Both the position numbers and the translations under genes were made by a program. Shown piece after piece: positions 52,674 to 62,614 of a stretch of DNA of 64,000 nt. The stretch is from Sphingomonas sp. SUN019. Lineage in GTDB: Bacteria > Pseudomonadota > Alphaproteobacteria > Sphingomonadales > Sphingomonadaceae. How positions within the stretch are numbered: the first letter of the stretch is position 1; the number at the start of each line of letters is the position of its first letter. The DNA is taken from contig NZ_CP096971.1 in assembly GCF_024758705.1 (NCBI RefSeq), forward strand, positions 186,001 to 250,000. Reading direction: 5' to 3'. Under the pieces are notes generated by a model. It searched no databases. It saw only the letters and a program-made list of their open reading frames with translations, and was not told the origin of the DNA.

Positions 52674-53306
52674 ATGGACCGGATGTACGCGCTGCAACGC
52701 CACCTCTACGACGCAACGCGGAAATACTATTTGCTCGGGCGCGACCGGCTGATCGAAAAACTCGATCCGCCCGCGGGCGGCGCGGTGATCGAGATCGGCT
52801 GCGGCACCGCGCGCAACCTGATCGTCGCGGCGCGGCGCTGGCCGAATGCGCGTTTCTACGGCGTCGATATCGCCGCCACGATGCTGGAAACCGCACGATC
52901 GCATGTCGCGCGCGCCGGTTTGGCCGACCGCATCAGACTGGAGCAGGGGGACGCGAGGGATTTCGATCCAGTCGCGCTGTTCGGCGTCGCGGCGTTCGAT
53001 CGCGTCTTCCAGAGCTACACCCTGTCGATGATCCCCGACTGGCGCGGCGCGATCGATCATGCCGCGTCGGTCCTCGCGCCCGGCGGGCGGCTGTCGATCG
53101 TGGATTTCGGACAGCAGGAGGGGTGGCCGCGTTGGTGGCGTGCGTTCCTGCTCGGCTGGCTCGCGCGATGGCACGTTACCCCGCGCGTAGATCTGTTCGA
53201 CAGCGCCTCCACGATCGCGCAAGACCGGCACCTGACCCGCCGCTTCGCGGTCCAGCACTGCGGCTATGCGTGGAGCGTCGTGCTGGAGCGGCCGGTCAGC
53301 CCGTGA
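52674..53306 (+). CDS. btaB: BtaB-like SAM-dependent methyltransferase
   Basis: A 210-residue class I methyltransferase: YALQRHLYDATRKYYLLGRD, motif I VIEIGCGTARNL, GVDIAATMLETA, QSYTLSMIPDW and the C-terminal LDSA-like VDLFDSAST. Next to btaA it is expected to add three methyl groups to the homoserine nitrogen of the betaine lipid. Start ATG 52674; convergent with nfeD by 11 bp. Confidence 0.85.
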   Translation: MDRMYALQRHLYDATRKYYLLGRDRLIEKLDPPAGGAVIEIGCGTARNLIVAARRWPNARFYGVDIAATMLETARSHVARAGLADRIRLEQGDARDFDPVALFGVAAFDRVFQSYTLSMIPDWRGAIDHAASVLAPGGRLSIVDFGQQEGWPRWWRAFLLGWLARWHVTPRVDLFDSASTIAQDRHLTRRFAVQHCGYAWSVVLERPVSP

Positions 53307-53730
53307 CCGGCTCGACCGCCGCGACCCCGCCCGACAACGACACGACCCGCGCGTGCGCCCCGACCGGCAGCGCTGGCCCAGTCGCGGGCCATTCGCCGTC
53401 GCCGATCCGCACGCGGCCGTGGCCGTCCTCGATCGCGGTCGTCACGGTGACGATCTGCCCGACCAACCGCGCCGCACGATCGTTCAGCAGCGGGTCGCTC
53501 GTCTCGACCGGATAATCGCGATACCAGCGCCGCCCGATCAGCACCGTAACCGCGCTCCACACCGCAAACGACCCGAGCTGCGCGGCGATCGGCAGGTCGC
53601 TCAGCACCAGCGTGGCGACACCGGTGATCGCCGCGGCGAGCGCGAGGAACACCAGGAACACGCCCGGTATCAGCAACTCGGCGATGCCCAGCACCACCGC
53701 CGCCAGCAGCCACCACGTCCCTGCGCTCAT
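53296..53730 (-). CDS. NfeD-family membrane protein
   Basis: A 144-residue short NfeD: N-terminal membrane helices ([29 protein letters not shown] and further to about 65) and a C-terminal OB-fold-like domain ([28 protein letters not shown]). NfeD proteins accompany SPFH proteins in membrane microdomains. It overlaps the SPFH gene by 4 bp. Confidence 0.9.
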   Translation of the reverse strand: MSAGTWWLLAAVVLGIAELLIPGVFLVFLALAAAITGVATLVLSDLPIAAQLGSFAVWSAVTVLIGRRWYRDYPVETSDPLLNDRAARLVGQIVTVTTAIEDGHGRVRIGDGEWPATGPALPVGAHARVVSLSGGVAAVEPVTG

Positions 53731-54704
53731 TGCACGCCCGGTTCGATCGGCCCCTTCACGCGGGGTGTGCTCGCCTGAGGCTGCGGCTTGGCGGTCGTCG
53801 AGGCCAGCGCATCCTTCGCCAGTTCGCCGATCCCGCCCAGCGTCCCGATCAGCTGCGTCGCCTCGACCGGGAACAGGATCGTCTTGGCATTCGGGCTGGT
53901 CGCGAACTTGCCGATCGCCTCGACGTATTTCTGCGCGATGAAGTAATTGATCGCTTGCGCGCCGCCTTCCTCGATCGCCTGAGACACCGCCCGAGTCGCC
54001 GAGGCCTCGGCCTGCGCCGCCCGCTCACGCGCCTCCGAATCGCGGAACGCCGATTCCTTGCGCCCCTCGGCTTCGAGAATGCGCGCCGCTTTCTGTCCCT
54101 CGGCGCGCAGGATTTCCGACGCGCGCGATCCTTCGGCGTCCAGAATGTTGGCGCGCTTTTCGCGCTCCGCCTTCATCTGCCGCCCCATCGCGTTGACGAT
54201 GTCGGCGGGCGGGCGGATGTCCTTGATCTCAACGCGGGTGATCTTCACCCCCCAAGGCGTCGTAGCGTGATCGACCACCGACAACAGCCGCGCGTTGATC
54301 TCGTCGCGCTTCGACAGCGTCTCGTCCAGGTCCATCGACCCCATCACCGTGCGCAGGTTTGTCGTCGTCAGCTGGAGCAGCGCGACGTACAGGTCCGACA
54401 CTTCATACGCCGCCTTCGCCGCGTCCAGCACCTGGAAGAACACGACCCCGTCGGTCGAGATCATCGCATTATCCTTGGTGATGATCTCCTGTCCCGGAAT
54501 GTCGATCACCTGCTCCATCATGTTCACCTTGCGGCCGACACGATAGAAAAACGCGGGGTAGAAATTGAACCCCGGCGCCGCGGTCGTGGTGTAGCGGCCG
54601 AAATGTTCGATCGTATATTGATAGCCTTGGCGGACGATCTTGATACTGGTGAACAGGTAGAACAGCACCAGCGCCAGCACCAGAATTACGGCCGTCAGTT
54701 CCAT
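53727..54704 (-). CDS. SPFH/stomatin-like membrane protease-associated protein
   Basis: A 325-residue SPFH protein: an N-terminal membrane helix ([17 protein letters not shown]), the SPFH domain ([57 protein letters not shown]), and a long Glu/Ala-rich coiled coil (about 190-260) with multiple degenerate repeats. With NfeD it forms a conserved pair thought to organise membrane proteins and proteases. Confidence 0.92.
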   Translation of the reverse strand: MELTAVILVLALVLFYLFTSIKIVRQGYQYTIEHFGRYTTTAAPGFNFYPAFFYRVGRKVNMMEQVIDIPGQEIITKDNAMISTDGVVFFQVLDAAKAAYEVSDLYVALLQLTTTNLRTVMGSMDLDETLSKRDEINARLLSVVDHATTPWGVKITRVEIKDIRPPADIVNAMGRQMKAEREKRANILDAEGSRASEILRAEGQKAARILEAEGRKESAFRDSEARERAAQAEASATRAVSQAIEEGGAQAINYFIAQKYVEAIGKFATSPNAKTILFPVEATQLIGTLGGIGELAKDALASTTAKPQPQASTPRVKGPIEPGVQ

Positions 54705-54741
54705 CGCGCGCGCTCCCCACGGTATCTGCCCGCGTATCTAG

Positions 54742-56286
<1,545 letters not shown>

Positions 56287-56291
56287 GGCTA

Positions 56292-56360
56292 AATCCTCCC
56301 CCGCCATGGGGAGGTGGCGCGCGAAGCGTGACGGAGGGGGAGGTAAGCGATGCGCTTGGA
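56292..56360 (+). repeat. REP-like repeat, copy A
   Basis: About 69 bp beginning AATCCTCCCCCGCC and ending GCGATGCGCTTGGA. It matches copy C (56818-56886) in the same orientation and copy B (56710-56780) inverted. The DUF559 start codon lies inside it. Confidence 0.85.
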
Positions 56361-56781
56361 AGCAACGCCAAACAGCCGACGAAACGCAAAGCGCCTACGC
56401 CAAGAAATGACGCCGCCGGAGATCGCCCTGTGGCTCGCACTCCGAAGCAACGAACCTGGCCTGCGATTCCGCAAGCAGTATCCGGCAGGCGAGTACGTCC
56501 TTGATTTCTACTGCGCCCCCGCTCGCTTGGCGATCGAGGTCGACGGCGAGGCGCATGAAAGAGGCGACCGCCTCGCACGCGATGTGAAGCGCGATCAATG
56601 GCTGACCTCAAGGGACGTGAGAGTCGTTCGCTACCCGGCGAAGCAGGTACTCACCAACCTGGAAGGCGTGCTGCGTCATATCATCACAATCGCCGCCGCG
56701 CGACGGGACGCAATCGAAGCGCATCGCCCACCTCCCCCTCCGTCGCCTTTGGCGCCACCTCCCCCTGGCGGGGGAGGATGA
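56350..56781 (+). CDS. DUF559 endonuclease-like protein embedded in repeats
   Basis: A 143-residue protein of the DUF559 (Vsr/very-short-patch-like) family: MTPPEIALWLALR, LRFRKQYPAGEYVLDFYC (Asp52), LAIEVDGEAHE (Glu63, Asp65, His69), VVRYPAKQVLTNLEGVLRHI. This pattern is the PD-(D/E)XK-type core of the family. The ORF begins inside repeat A, and its Pro/Gly-rich tail (PPPPPSPLAPPPPGGGG) is translated from repeat B. Such genes recur beside these repeats in alphaproteobacterial genomes by my recollection. Role unknown; an element-mobility or repair nuclease is possible. Confidence 0.85.
   Translation: MRLEATPNSRRNAKRLRQEMTPPEIALWLALRSNEPGLRFRKQYPAGEYVLDFYCAPARLAIEVDGEAHERGDRLARDVKRDQWLTSRDVRVVRYPAKQVLTNLEGVLRHIITIAAARRDAIEAHRPPPPPSPLAPPPPGGGG
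56710..56780 (-). repeat. REP-like repeat, copy B (inverted)
   Basis: Reverse complement begins CATCCTCCCCCGCC and runs to GCGATGCGCTTCGATTG. It forms the 3' end of the DUF559 gene. Confidence 0.85.
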
Positions 56782-56817
56782 GATAGCGCTACTGTTGGTA
56801 ATTAGCTTCCATTCCGC

Positions 56818-56886
56818 AATCCTCCCCCGCCAGGGGGAGGTGGCACGCGTAGCGTGACGGAGGGGGAGGAAAGCGACGCGATTGGA
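56818..56886 (+). repeat. REP-like repeat, copy C
   Basis: Same orientation and near-identical to copy A. The space 56787-56972 holds only this repeat and short unassigned DNA. Confidence 0.85.
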
Positions 56887-56972
56887 AGGTTCTCCCCGAC
56901 AATCGTGGCACGCGGCGATGATATATCTAGCTGGGCGGGAGCAGCGTTCGGTACTGGCATGAGCGGAGGTGC

Positions 56973-57338
56973 CTACCGCGAGCAATCTCGCGCTATCTGG
57001 CGCACAGAGCGCAACCTTTCCGGCAGGAAATCCGGTTCCCGTGCGCCTATAAACGACACCATCAGCATCTGTTTGTCGTCCTGTGACATGTCGGTCACCA
57101 GGAGAACCTCCACACCGTCACGAACCTTGGCATGAACATAGGTCCGCATGGAACCTTGGAAGGCTCCGCCTATATCAAGTGGGCGCGTATCCGCCGTCGA
57201 CAAACCCGCGATGACAGCCTTCACCCCAGCGATTGAGCATGGATTGTCGGGGAGGCGCTCCATCGCCAAGGTGCGCGTGCGGTCGATCGAACAAGCGGTA
57301 AGAGCGATCAAAATCTGAACGATTGCTGCTAGCCTCAT
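56973..57338 (-). CDS. Small lipoprotein of unknown function
   Basis: A 121-residue lipoprotein. The N-terminus MRLAAIVQILIALTAC has a lipobox LTAC, followed by SIDRTRTLAM. The mature part contains a Cys pair (NPCSIAG; RDCSR), so a disulphide is possible. No family recognised. ATG 57338 is chosen for the signal peptide; the frame is open further upstream but that part (SFRPKADI) reads as a repeat. It lies in the variable region between guaB and the RsmB-type gene. Confidence 0.7.
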   Translation of the reverse strand: MRLAAIVQILIALTACSIDRTRTLAMERLPDNPCSIAGVKAVIAGLSTADTRPLDIGGAFQGSMRTYVHAKVRDGVEVLLVTDMSQDDKQMLMVSFIGAREPDFLPERLRSVRQIARDCSR

Positions 57339-57610
57339 GGGCACACTGTGCGGTTCGCGTGGGCGATCTGCAATGTCTGCTTTTGGGCGAAAGCTGCCCC
57401 CCACCCGCCGCGCCGACACTTAGGGCTGTCCTACACGCCCGCTTTCGGCGCATGGGGAGATATGCCCGCAACCACCCCAACTTCGTTCACGCAGACGCCA
57501 ATGTTGAGGCTCCGCGACGAAACACGCCAGCGTCTCAACATTCGCAACATTCGCGTCGCCGCACTCCGCCAAAACCCGCCACGTTGGTGTGACCTTAGTG
57601 TGACCTTCCA

Positions 57611-58786
57611 ATGACCCCCGCCGCTCGCACTCAGGCCGCGATCGAGTTGCTCGATGCGATCCTCACCGCCGCCAAGGACGGCGGCGCCGCCGCCGATACG
57701 ATCGTCTCGCGCTATTTCGCCGCGCGCCGCTATGCTGGGTCGAAGGACCGTCGCGCGGTGCGCGAACAGGTCTATGCCGCGATCCGCGCGTGCGGCGAAC
57801 GGCCGCCGAGCGGGCGAGCTGCGATGCTGGCGCTCGCATCGCGCGATCCGGTGGTGGCGGCGACATTCGACGATTCGCCGCACGGCCCGGCCGCGATCGA
57901 TCCGTCCGAAGCCGCCGCCCGGCACGGCGTCGCGCCCGCGTGGCTGATCAAGCTGTTGAAAGATTCAGGCCTCGACCACGACACGATCGGCTCGTTGATC
58001 GACCGCGCGCCGCTCGACATCCGCGTCAACGCCCTGATGGGATCGCCCGAGGATGCGGTCGCCTCGCTCGGTGCAGGCGAGCCGATCCCCGGCCTGCCCG
58101 ATGCGCTGCGCCTGCCGACCGGCACCAACGTCGAAGCGCTCGGCGGGCTCGCCGAAGTGCAGGATGCGGGCAGCCAGATCGTCGCGATGGCGGCGCGTGC
58201 CTCGGCCGGGATGAAGGTCGTCGATCTGTGCGCTGGCGGCGGCGGCAAAACGCTCGCGCTCGCGGCGGCAATGCGCAACGAGGGCGAAATCCTCGCCACC
58301 GATACCGACCGGGCGCGTCTGTCGCGTCTCGAACCCCGCGCAGAGCGGGCAGGCGTCGGGATCGCCACCACGCGGCTGCTCGATCCGGGGCAGGAATTGA
58401 TGGCGCTCGACGACTGGTTGGGGAAGGCCGACGTCGTGCTGGTCGATGCGCCATGCTCGGGCACCGGCACGTGGCGGCGCAATCCGGAGGCGCGCTGGCG
58501 GCTCACCCCGGTGCGGATCGCGCGGCTGGTGGAGACGCAGCGCCGCATCACCGCGATCGGCGCGACGCTGGTGAAGCCCGGCGGCGCGCTGATCTACATC
58601 GTCTGTTCGCTGCTCGATGCGGAGGGGGCGGGGCAAGTCGATCTGTTCCTGAAGAACCATCCCGGCTGGAAGGCCGATCGCCTGTCGCTCCCCGCGGGCA
58701 AGCCGCACGGTGCGGGATTGCGGCTGACCCCGCTGGCCGACGGCACCGACGGATTTTTTGTCGCGCGCCTCAACGCGCCATGCTAG
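57611..58786 (+). CDS. RsmB/NOP-family RNA cytosine-5 methyltransferase
   Basis: A 391-residue m5C methyltransferase: N-terminal helical NusB-like part, SAM motif VDLCAGGGGKTLALAA, catalytic Cys in VDAPCSGTGTWRRNP and second Cys in IYIVCSLLDAEG. It methylates rRNA (probably 16S C967, as RsmB) or tRNA; the exact substrate is uncertain. The region 57339-57610 before it contains an SFRPKADI-type repeat but no confident gene. Confidence 0.9.
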   Translation: MTPAARTQAAIELLDAILTAAKDGGAAADTIVSRYFAARRYAGSKDRRAVREQVYAAIRACGERPPSGRAAMLALASRDPVVAATFDDSPHGPAAIDPSEAAARHGVAPAWLIKLLKDSGLDHDTIGSLIDRAPLDIRVNALMGSPEDAVASLGAGEPIPGLPDALRLPTGTNVEALGGLAEVQDAGSQIVAMAARASAGMKVVDLCAGGGGKTLALAAAMRNEGEILATDTDRARLSRLEPRAERAGVGIATTRLLDPGQELMALDDWLGKADVVLVDAPCSGTGTWRRNPEARWRLTPVRIARLVETQRRITAIGATLVKPGGALIYIVCSLLDAEGAGQVDLFLKNHPGWKADRLSLPAGKPHGAGLRLTPLADGTDGFFVARLNAPC

Positions 58787-58819
58787 CCCGGTAGTATCGT
58801 GCCTATACTGGAGCCGATC

Positions 58820-59323
58820 ATGCGTTATTCGTCCGTCGCCCTTGCCGCCGGCCTCGCCCTGGTGTCGATTTCCACGTCGCTCCACGGGCAGCGCCCCGAC
58901 GACCAGATCGACGCGCGATCAATGGCGCTGCTCGAACAAGGCAAGGCGGCGAAAGCCGCGGGCAATCTCGACGGCGCGACCGATATCCTCGAAACCGCGG
59001 TGGTGGTCGATCCGCGCAACCGTCAGGCGTTCATCGCGCTCGCCGAAGTGGCCGATGCGCGCAACCTGCCGGGCAAGGCGATCCGGCTCTATCGCGAGGC
59101 GTTGCTGCTCGAACCGAACGACGTCGTTGCGCTGCAGGGGCAGGGCGAGGCGCTGATGCAAAAGGGCGCGACGGCGCGCGCTCGCGAAAACCTCGCGAAG
59201 CTGAAGACGATCTGCAAGAAGGGCTGCGAGCAGGCGACCACGCTGGCCGCGGTAATCGCCAAGGGTCCGCCGGTCACGACCGCGCAGGTAGTTCCACCGA
59301 AACCGGCGACCGCGAAGGACTGA
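58820..59323 (+). CDS. Exported TPR protein
   Basis: A 167-residue protein with signal peptide ([23 protein letters not shown]) and three TPR-like helical pairs ([60 protein letters not shown]), ending in a Lys/Pro-rich tail. Function unknown; periplasmic scaffold likely. Convergent overlap of 50 bp with rsmA. Confidence 0.8.
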   Translation: MRYSSVALAAGLALVSISTSLHGQRPDDQIDARSMALLEQGKAAKAAGNLDGATDILETAVVVDPRNRQAFIALAEVADARNLPGKAIRLYREALLLEPNDVVALQGQGEALMQKGATARARENLAKLKTICKKGCEQATTLAAVIAKGPPVTTAQVVPPKPATAKD

Positions 59324-60149
59324 GCCGCCGCGCCACCGCGACGAAATCGGCGACGCTGACGGTTTCGGCGCGCCGCGTCGCTTCGATACCCTCCGCCTCC
59401 AAAGCCTCGATCGCCCCCGGCACGCTGCGCAGGCTCTGCCGCAACATCTTCCGGCGCTGACCGAATGCCGCCGCGGTCAGTCGCTCCAGCATGGCGAGAT
59501 CAACGCCTTCCGGCGCGGCTTGCGGCAAGATGTGAACCACCGCGGACATCACCTTGGGCGGCGGGGTAAAAGCCGAACGGTGCACCGCCATCGCGATCCG
59601 CGCACTCGCCCGCCACTGCGCCAGCACCGCCAGCCGCCCGTAAGCGTCGTCGTTCGCCGATGCGACGATCCGGTCCGCCACCTCGCGCTGGAACATCAGG
59701 GTCAGCGACCGCCACCACGGCAGCCACTCCGCCGACAGCCACCCGACGAACAGCGCGGTTCCGATATTATAGGGCAGATTGGAGACGATATGCGGCGCTT
59801 CATCAAATAACGCGGGCGCATCGATCGCCAGCGCATCGCCCTCGATCACCCGCAGCCGCCCCGGAAACGCTTCCTCCAATTCGGCCAGTGCAGGCAGGCA
59901 ACGCCGGTCGCGTTCGATCGCAGTGACCCGAGCGCCCGCCGTAAGCAGCGCGCGGGTCAGCCCGCCTGGACCGGGGCCGACTTCCAGCACCTGCGCGTCC
60001 GAAAGATCGCCGGGAATGCGCGCGATCCGCGCCAGCAACTGCGCGTCGAACAGGAAATTCTGCCCCAATGCTTTCGATGCGGCGAGGCCGTGCCGCGCGA
60101 TCACCTCACGCAACGGGGGCAGGGGAGTGAGAGGTTCGACCGCGCTCAC
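59274..60149 (-). CDS. rsmA: 16S rRNA (adenine1518/1519-N6)-dimethyltransferase
   Basis: A 291-residue Ksg[20 protein letters not shown] motif [12 protein letters not shown], and [11 protein letters not shown] (NLPY). It dimethylates two adenines near the 3' end of 16S rRNA. GTG 60149 overlaps pdxA by 4 bp. Last gene of the lptD-surA-pdxA-rsmA operon. Confidence 0.96.
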   Translation of the reverse strand: MSAVEPLTPLPPLREVIARHGLAASKALGQNFLFDAQLLARIARIPGDLSDAQVLEVGPGPGGLTRALLTAGARVTAIERDRRCLPALAELEEAFPGRLRVIEGDALAIDAPALFDEAPHIVSNLPYNIGTALFVGWLSAEWLPWWRSLTLMFQREVADRIVASANDDAYGRLAVLAQWRASARIAMAVHRSAFTPPPKVMSAVVHILPQAAPEGVDLAMLERLTAAAFGQRRKMLRQSLRSVPGAIEALEAEGIEATRRAETVSVADFVAVARRLSPSRSPVSVELPARS

Positions 60150-61144
60150 GCCGCGCGGCGCGCCGCCGCCCGCCGATCCGCGGCTTCGCCCGCCATGATG
60201 ATCGCCGCAATCATTGCGCCGGGTTCGGCCTGGTCCTTTCCAGCGATGCCGAAGGCGGTGCCGTGATCGGGCGAGGTGCGCACGATCGGCAGGCCCAATG
60301 TGATGTTGACCCCCTCGTCGAAGTGCAGCGTCTTGATCGGGATCAGCGCCTGGTCGTGATAGCAGCACAAGGCCGCGTCATACCGCGCGCGCGCGCGCGA
60401 ATGGAACATCGTGTCGGCGGCGAACGGTCCGGTCGTGTCGATCCCTTCGGCCTGAAGCTGCGCGATCGCAGGTTCGAGGATATCGATCTCCTCCCGCCCG
60501 ATCGCGCCGCCTTCGCCCGCGTGCGGATTGAATCCGGCGAGCGCGAGACGCGGCGCGATAATGCCGAAATTCTTCGTCAGGCCGCGGGCGGTGGCGCGGG
60601 CCTTGGCGACGATCAGCTCTATCGTCAGCAGCCCCGACACCTTCCCCAGCGGAACGTGCGTGGTGATCGGCACGACGCGCAGCCCCGGCCCGGCCAGCAT
60701 CATCACCGCATTCTCGCCAGCGATCCCGCAGCGTTCGGCGACGAATTCCGTCTGGCCGGGATAGGTAAAGCCGATGTCGTAGAGTTGCGCCTTCGACACC
60801 GGCCCCGTCACCAGCGCCCGCGCCGCACCCGATCGCGCCAGCCCGGCGGCCAGCTCAAGCGAATGCAGCGCACATCGCGCACCATCGGCATCGGGTACGC
60901 CCGGGACGACCTCTCCCGAATCGCCGACGGTCAGGACCGGCAGCGCAGTGACGAACACGTCCGCGGCCTCCCGCGGGTCGGCGATCCGTGCGATCGGTCC
61001 GCGCCAGACGTGCTCGATCGCGCGCGGATCGCCGACCGCGACGAACGAGGGCAGTCCGCAGGCGTCGCGCCGATCCCACGCTTTGGCGATGATCTCAGGC
61101 CCGATCCCCGCCGGATCGCCCATCGAGATGACGAGCGGCGTCAC
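60146..61144 (-). CDS. pdxA: 4-hydroxythreonine-4-phosphate dehydrogenase
   Basis: A 332-residue PdxA of vitamin B6 synthesis: [31 protein letters not shown] (His-free region), [11 protein letters not shown] (His ligand), [33 protein letters not shown] (His). GTG start at 61144. Ten bp separate it from the surA stop. Confidence 0.95.
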   Translation of the reverse strand: MTPLVISMGDPAGIGPEIIAKAWDRRDACGLPSFVAVGDPRAIEHVWRGPIARIADPREAADVFVTALPVLTVGDSGEVVPGVPDADGARCALHSLELAAGLARSGAARALVTGPVSKAQLYDIGFTYPGQTEFVAERCGIAGENAVMMLAGPGLRVVPITTHVPLGKVSGLLTIELIVAKARATARGLTKNFGIIAPRLALAGFNPHAGEGGAIGREEIDILEPAIAQLQAEGIDTTGPFAADTMFHSRARARYDAALCCYHDQALIPIKTLHFDEGVNITLGLPIVRTSPDHGTAFGIAGKDQAEPGAMIAAIIMAGEAADRRAAARRAA

Positions 61145-61154
61145 CCCCGCCGCC

Positions 61155-62543
61155 TCAGCGATACTCGACGACCGCGTCGCGCCGCAGATCGCGCAGCGCC
61201 TGCTGCGCGCGCAGGTTGACGCGCTGTTGTTCGAGCTGGTTCTGGATCTGGTCCGCTCCCGGCAATTGCCCCGCCGCCACGTCGTCGCGGCCACACAGCA
61301 CCAACGTACGCACGCCATCGGTCGGCGACCCGAACGGTGGCGTCGACTGGCCGACCTGCAGTCCGATCATGATCGTCTGTAGCGGGGCGGGGAGGTCGCG
61401 GATGCGCACCGCGTCGTTATTGACCACTTCGGCCCCGATCGAGGCTGCGATCTTCTCGACCGACCCGCAGCCCTGCAGCGTTTGCGTCACCTTGGCGAAT
61501 TCCGCGGTGCGCTGTCCGGCCTGCGCCTGCGTGGTGCCCGGCGCGAACTTGATCGTCATCTGCTTCAGGCTCAGGCGCGCGTCGCGCGGATCGGCGGTCA
61601 GCACCTGGCGCTTGTCGACCAGATACAGGATCGAGAAACCGCCCGGCGTGGCGACTGGTCCCGCGACCTGCCCGACCTGCATCCCCTGCGCGGCCGCCGC
61701 CAGCGGTTCGGGCAATTGCGACAGGCGTATCCAGCTGAGATCGCCACCGACTCCGCGCGTGGACGCCTCGGAAAAATTACGCGCATAATAGGCGAACGGG
61801 GCCTGGCCCTTCTGGATTTCGGCGATCAACTGACGCGCGTTGGTGAACACCTGTTCGGTGCGATCGGGCGTCGCGGCGAGGTAGATTTCGTTGAGGTGAT
61901 ATTCCTCGGTGCCCTTGGCTGCCTCCAATCGCTGGATGATCGCCTTCACCTCTTCCTCACCGACATTGACGTACGGCTCAACTTTGCGCTGGAGATACCG
62001 CCGCCAGGCCAACTCGCCTTCGATCTGCCGCCGGATCGATCGCTCGGACGATCCTTGCGCGACCAGGAATTTGCGGAACTGATCCGGGGTCTGATTGAAG
62101 TTTTTCGCGATCCGGTCGAAGCTCTGATCCAGTTCCGCGGTCGTGATCGTTATCTCGGCGGTCTTCGCCTGCTGGATCTGCAGCAGTTCGTCGATCAACT
62201 GGCGCAGCACCTGCAGCCGCAGCCGGTTGCGGTCCTCGTCGCTAAGCTTGATGTTGTTCGCCGCCTGGATCAACGCGGCGCGCTGGTCGACGTCGGTGCC
62301 GGTGATGACGCTGTCGTTGACGATCGCGGTCGCTTTGCGCACGTCCGGATTGGGCGGCCCGAAAATCTGCAGGTTCGCCGGGATGTTCAGCCCCGTATTG
62401 TCGGGCAACGTCTGGTCCGGCACCGTCGCCTGCGTGCCGCCCTGCTGGGCTTCCTGCGCGATTGCGACGGTCGTTACCGCCAGCGCGAGCATCGTACCAA
62501 TCACCCGGCCGACACTCGTCAGCCCCTTGCGTGTTTTCTTCAC
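61155..62543 (-). CDS. surA: Periplasmic chaperone/peptidyl-prolyl isomerase SurA
   Basis: A 462-residue SurA: signal peptide (VGRVIGTMLALAVTTVAIAQ), N-terminal chaperone region, two parvulin-like domains (EEYHLNEIYLAATPDRTEQ; FAYYARNFSEASTRGVGGDLSW region). It assists outer-membrane protein assembly including LptD encoded upstream. GTG 62543 follows AGGTCGA. Confidence 0.94.
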   Translation of the reverse strand: MKKTRKGLTSVGRVIGTMLALAVTTVAIAQEAQQGGTQATVPDQTLPDNTGLNIPANLQIFGPPNPDVRKATAIVNDSVITGTDVDQRAALIQAANNIKLSDEDRNRLRLQVLRQLIDELLQIQQAKTAEITITTAELDQSFDRIAKNFNQTPDQFRKFLVAQGSSERSIRRQIEGELAWRRYLQRKVEPYVNVGEEEVKAIIQRLEAAKGTEEYHLNEIYLAATPDRTEQVFTNARQLIAEIQKGQAPFAYYARNFSEASTRGVGGDLSWIRLSQLPEPLAAAAQGMQVGQVAGPVATPGGFSILYLVDKRQVLTADPRDARLSLKQMTIKFAPGTTQAQAGQRTAEFAKVTQTLQGCGSVEKIAASIGAEVVNNDAVRIRDLPAPLQTIMIGLQVGQSTPPFGSPTDGVRTLVLCGRDDVAAGQLPGADQIQNQLEQQRVNLRAQQALRDLRRDAVVEYR

Positions 62544-62614
62544 TCGACCTGGATTCCCATGCTTCGCGCGCTCGCGCCCTGCAGCCGTCTGTAGAATTCT
62601 TGCTGAACCGCCGC

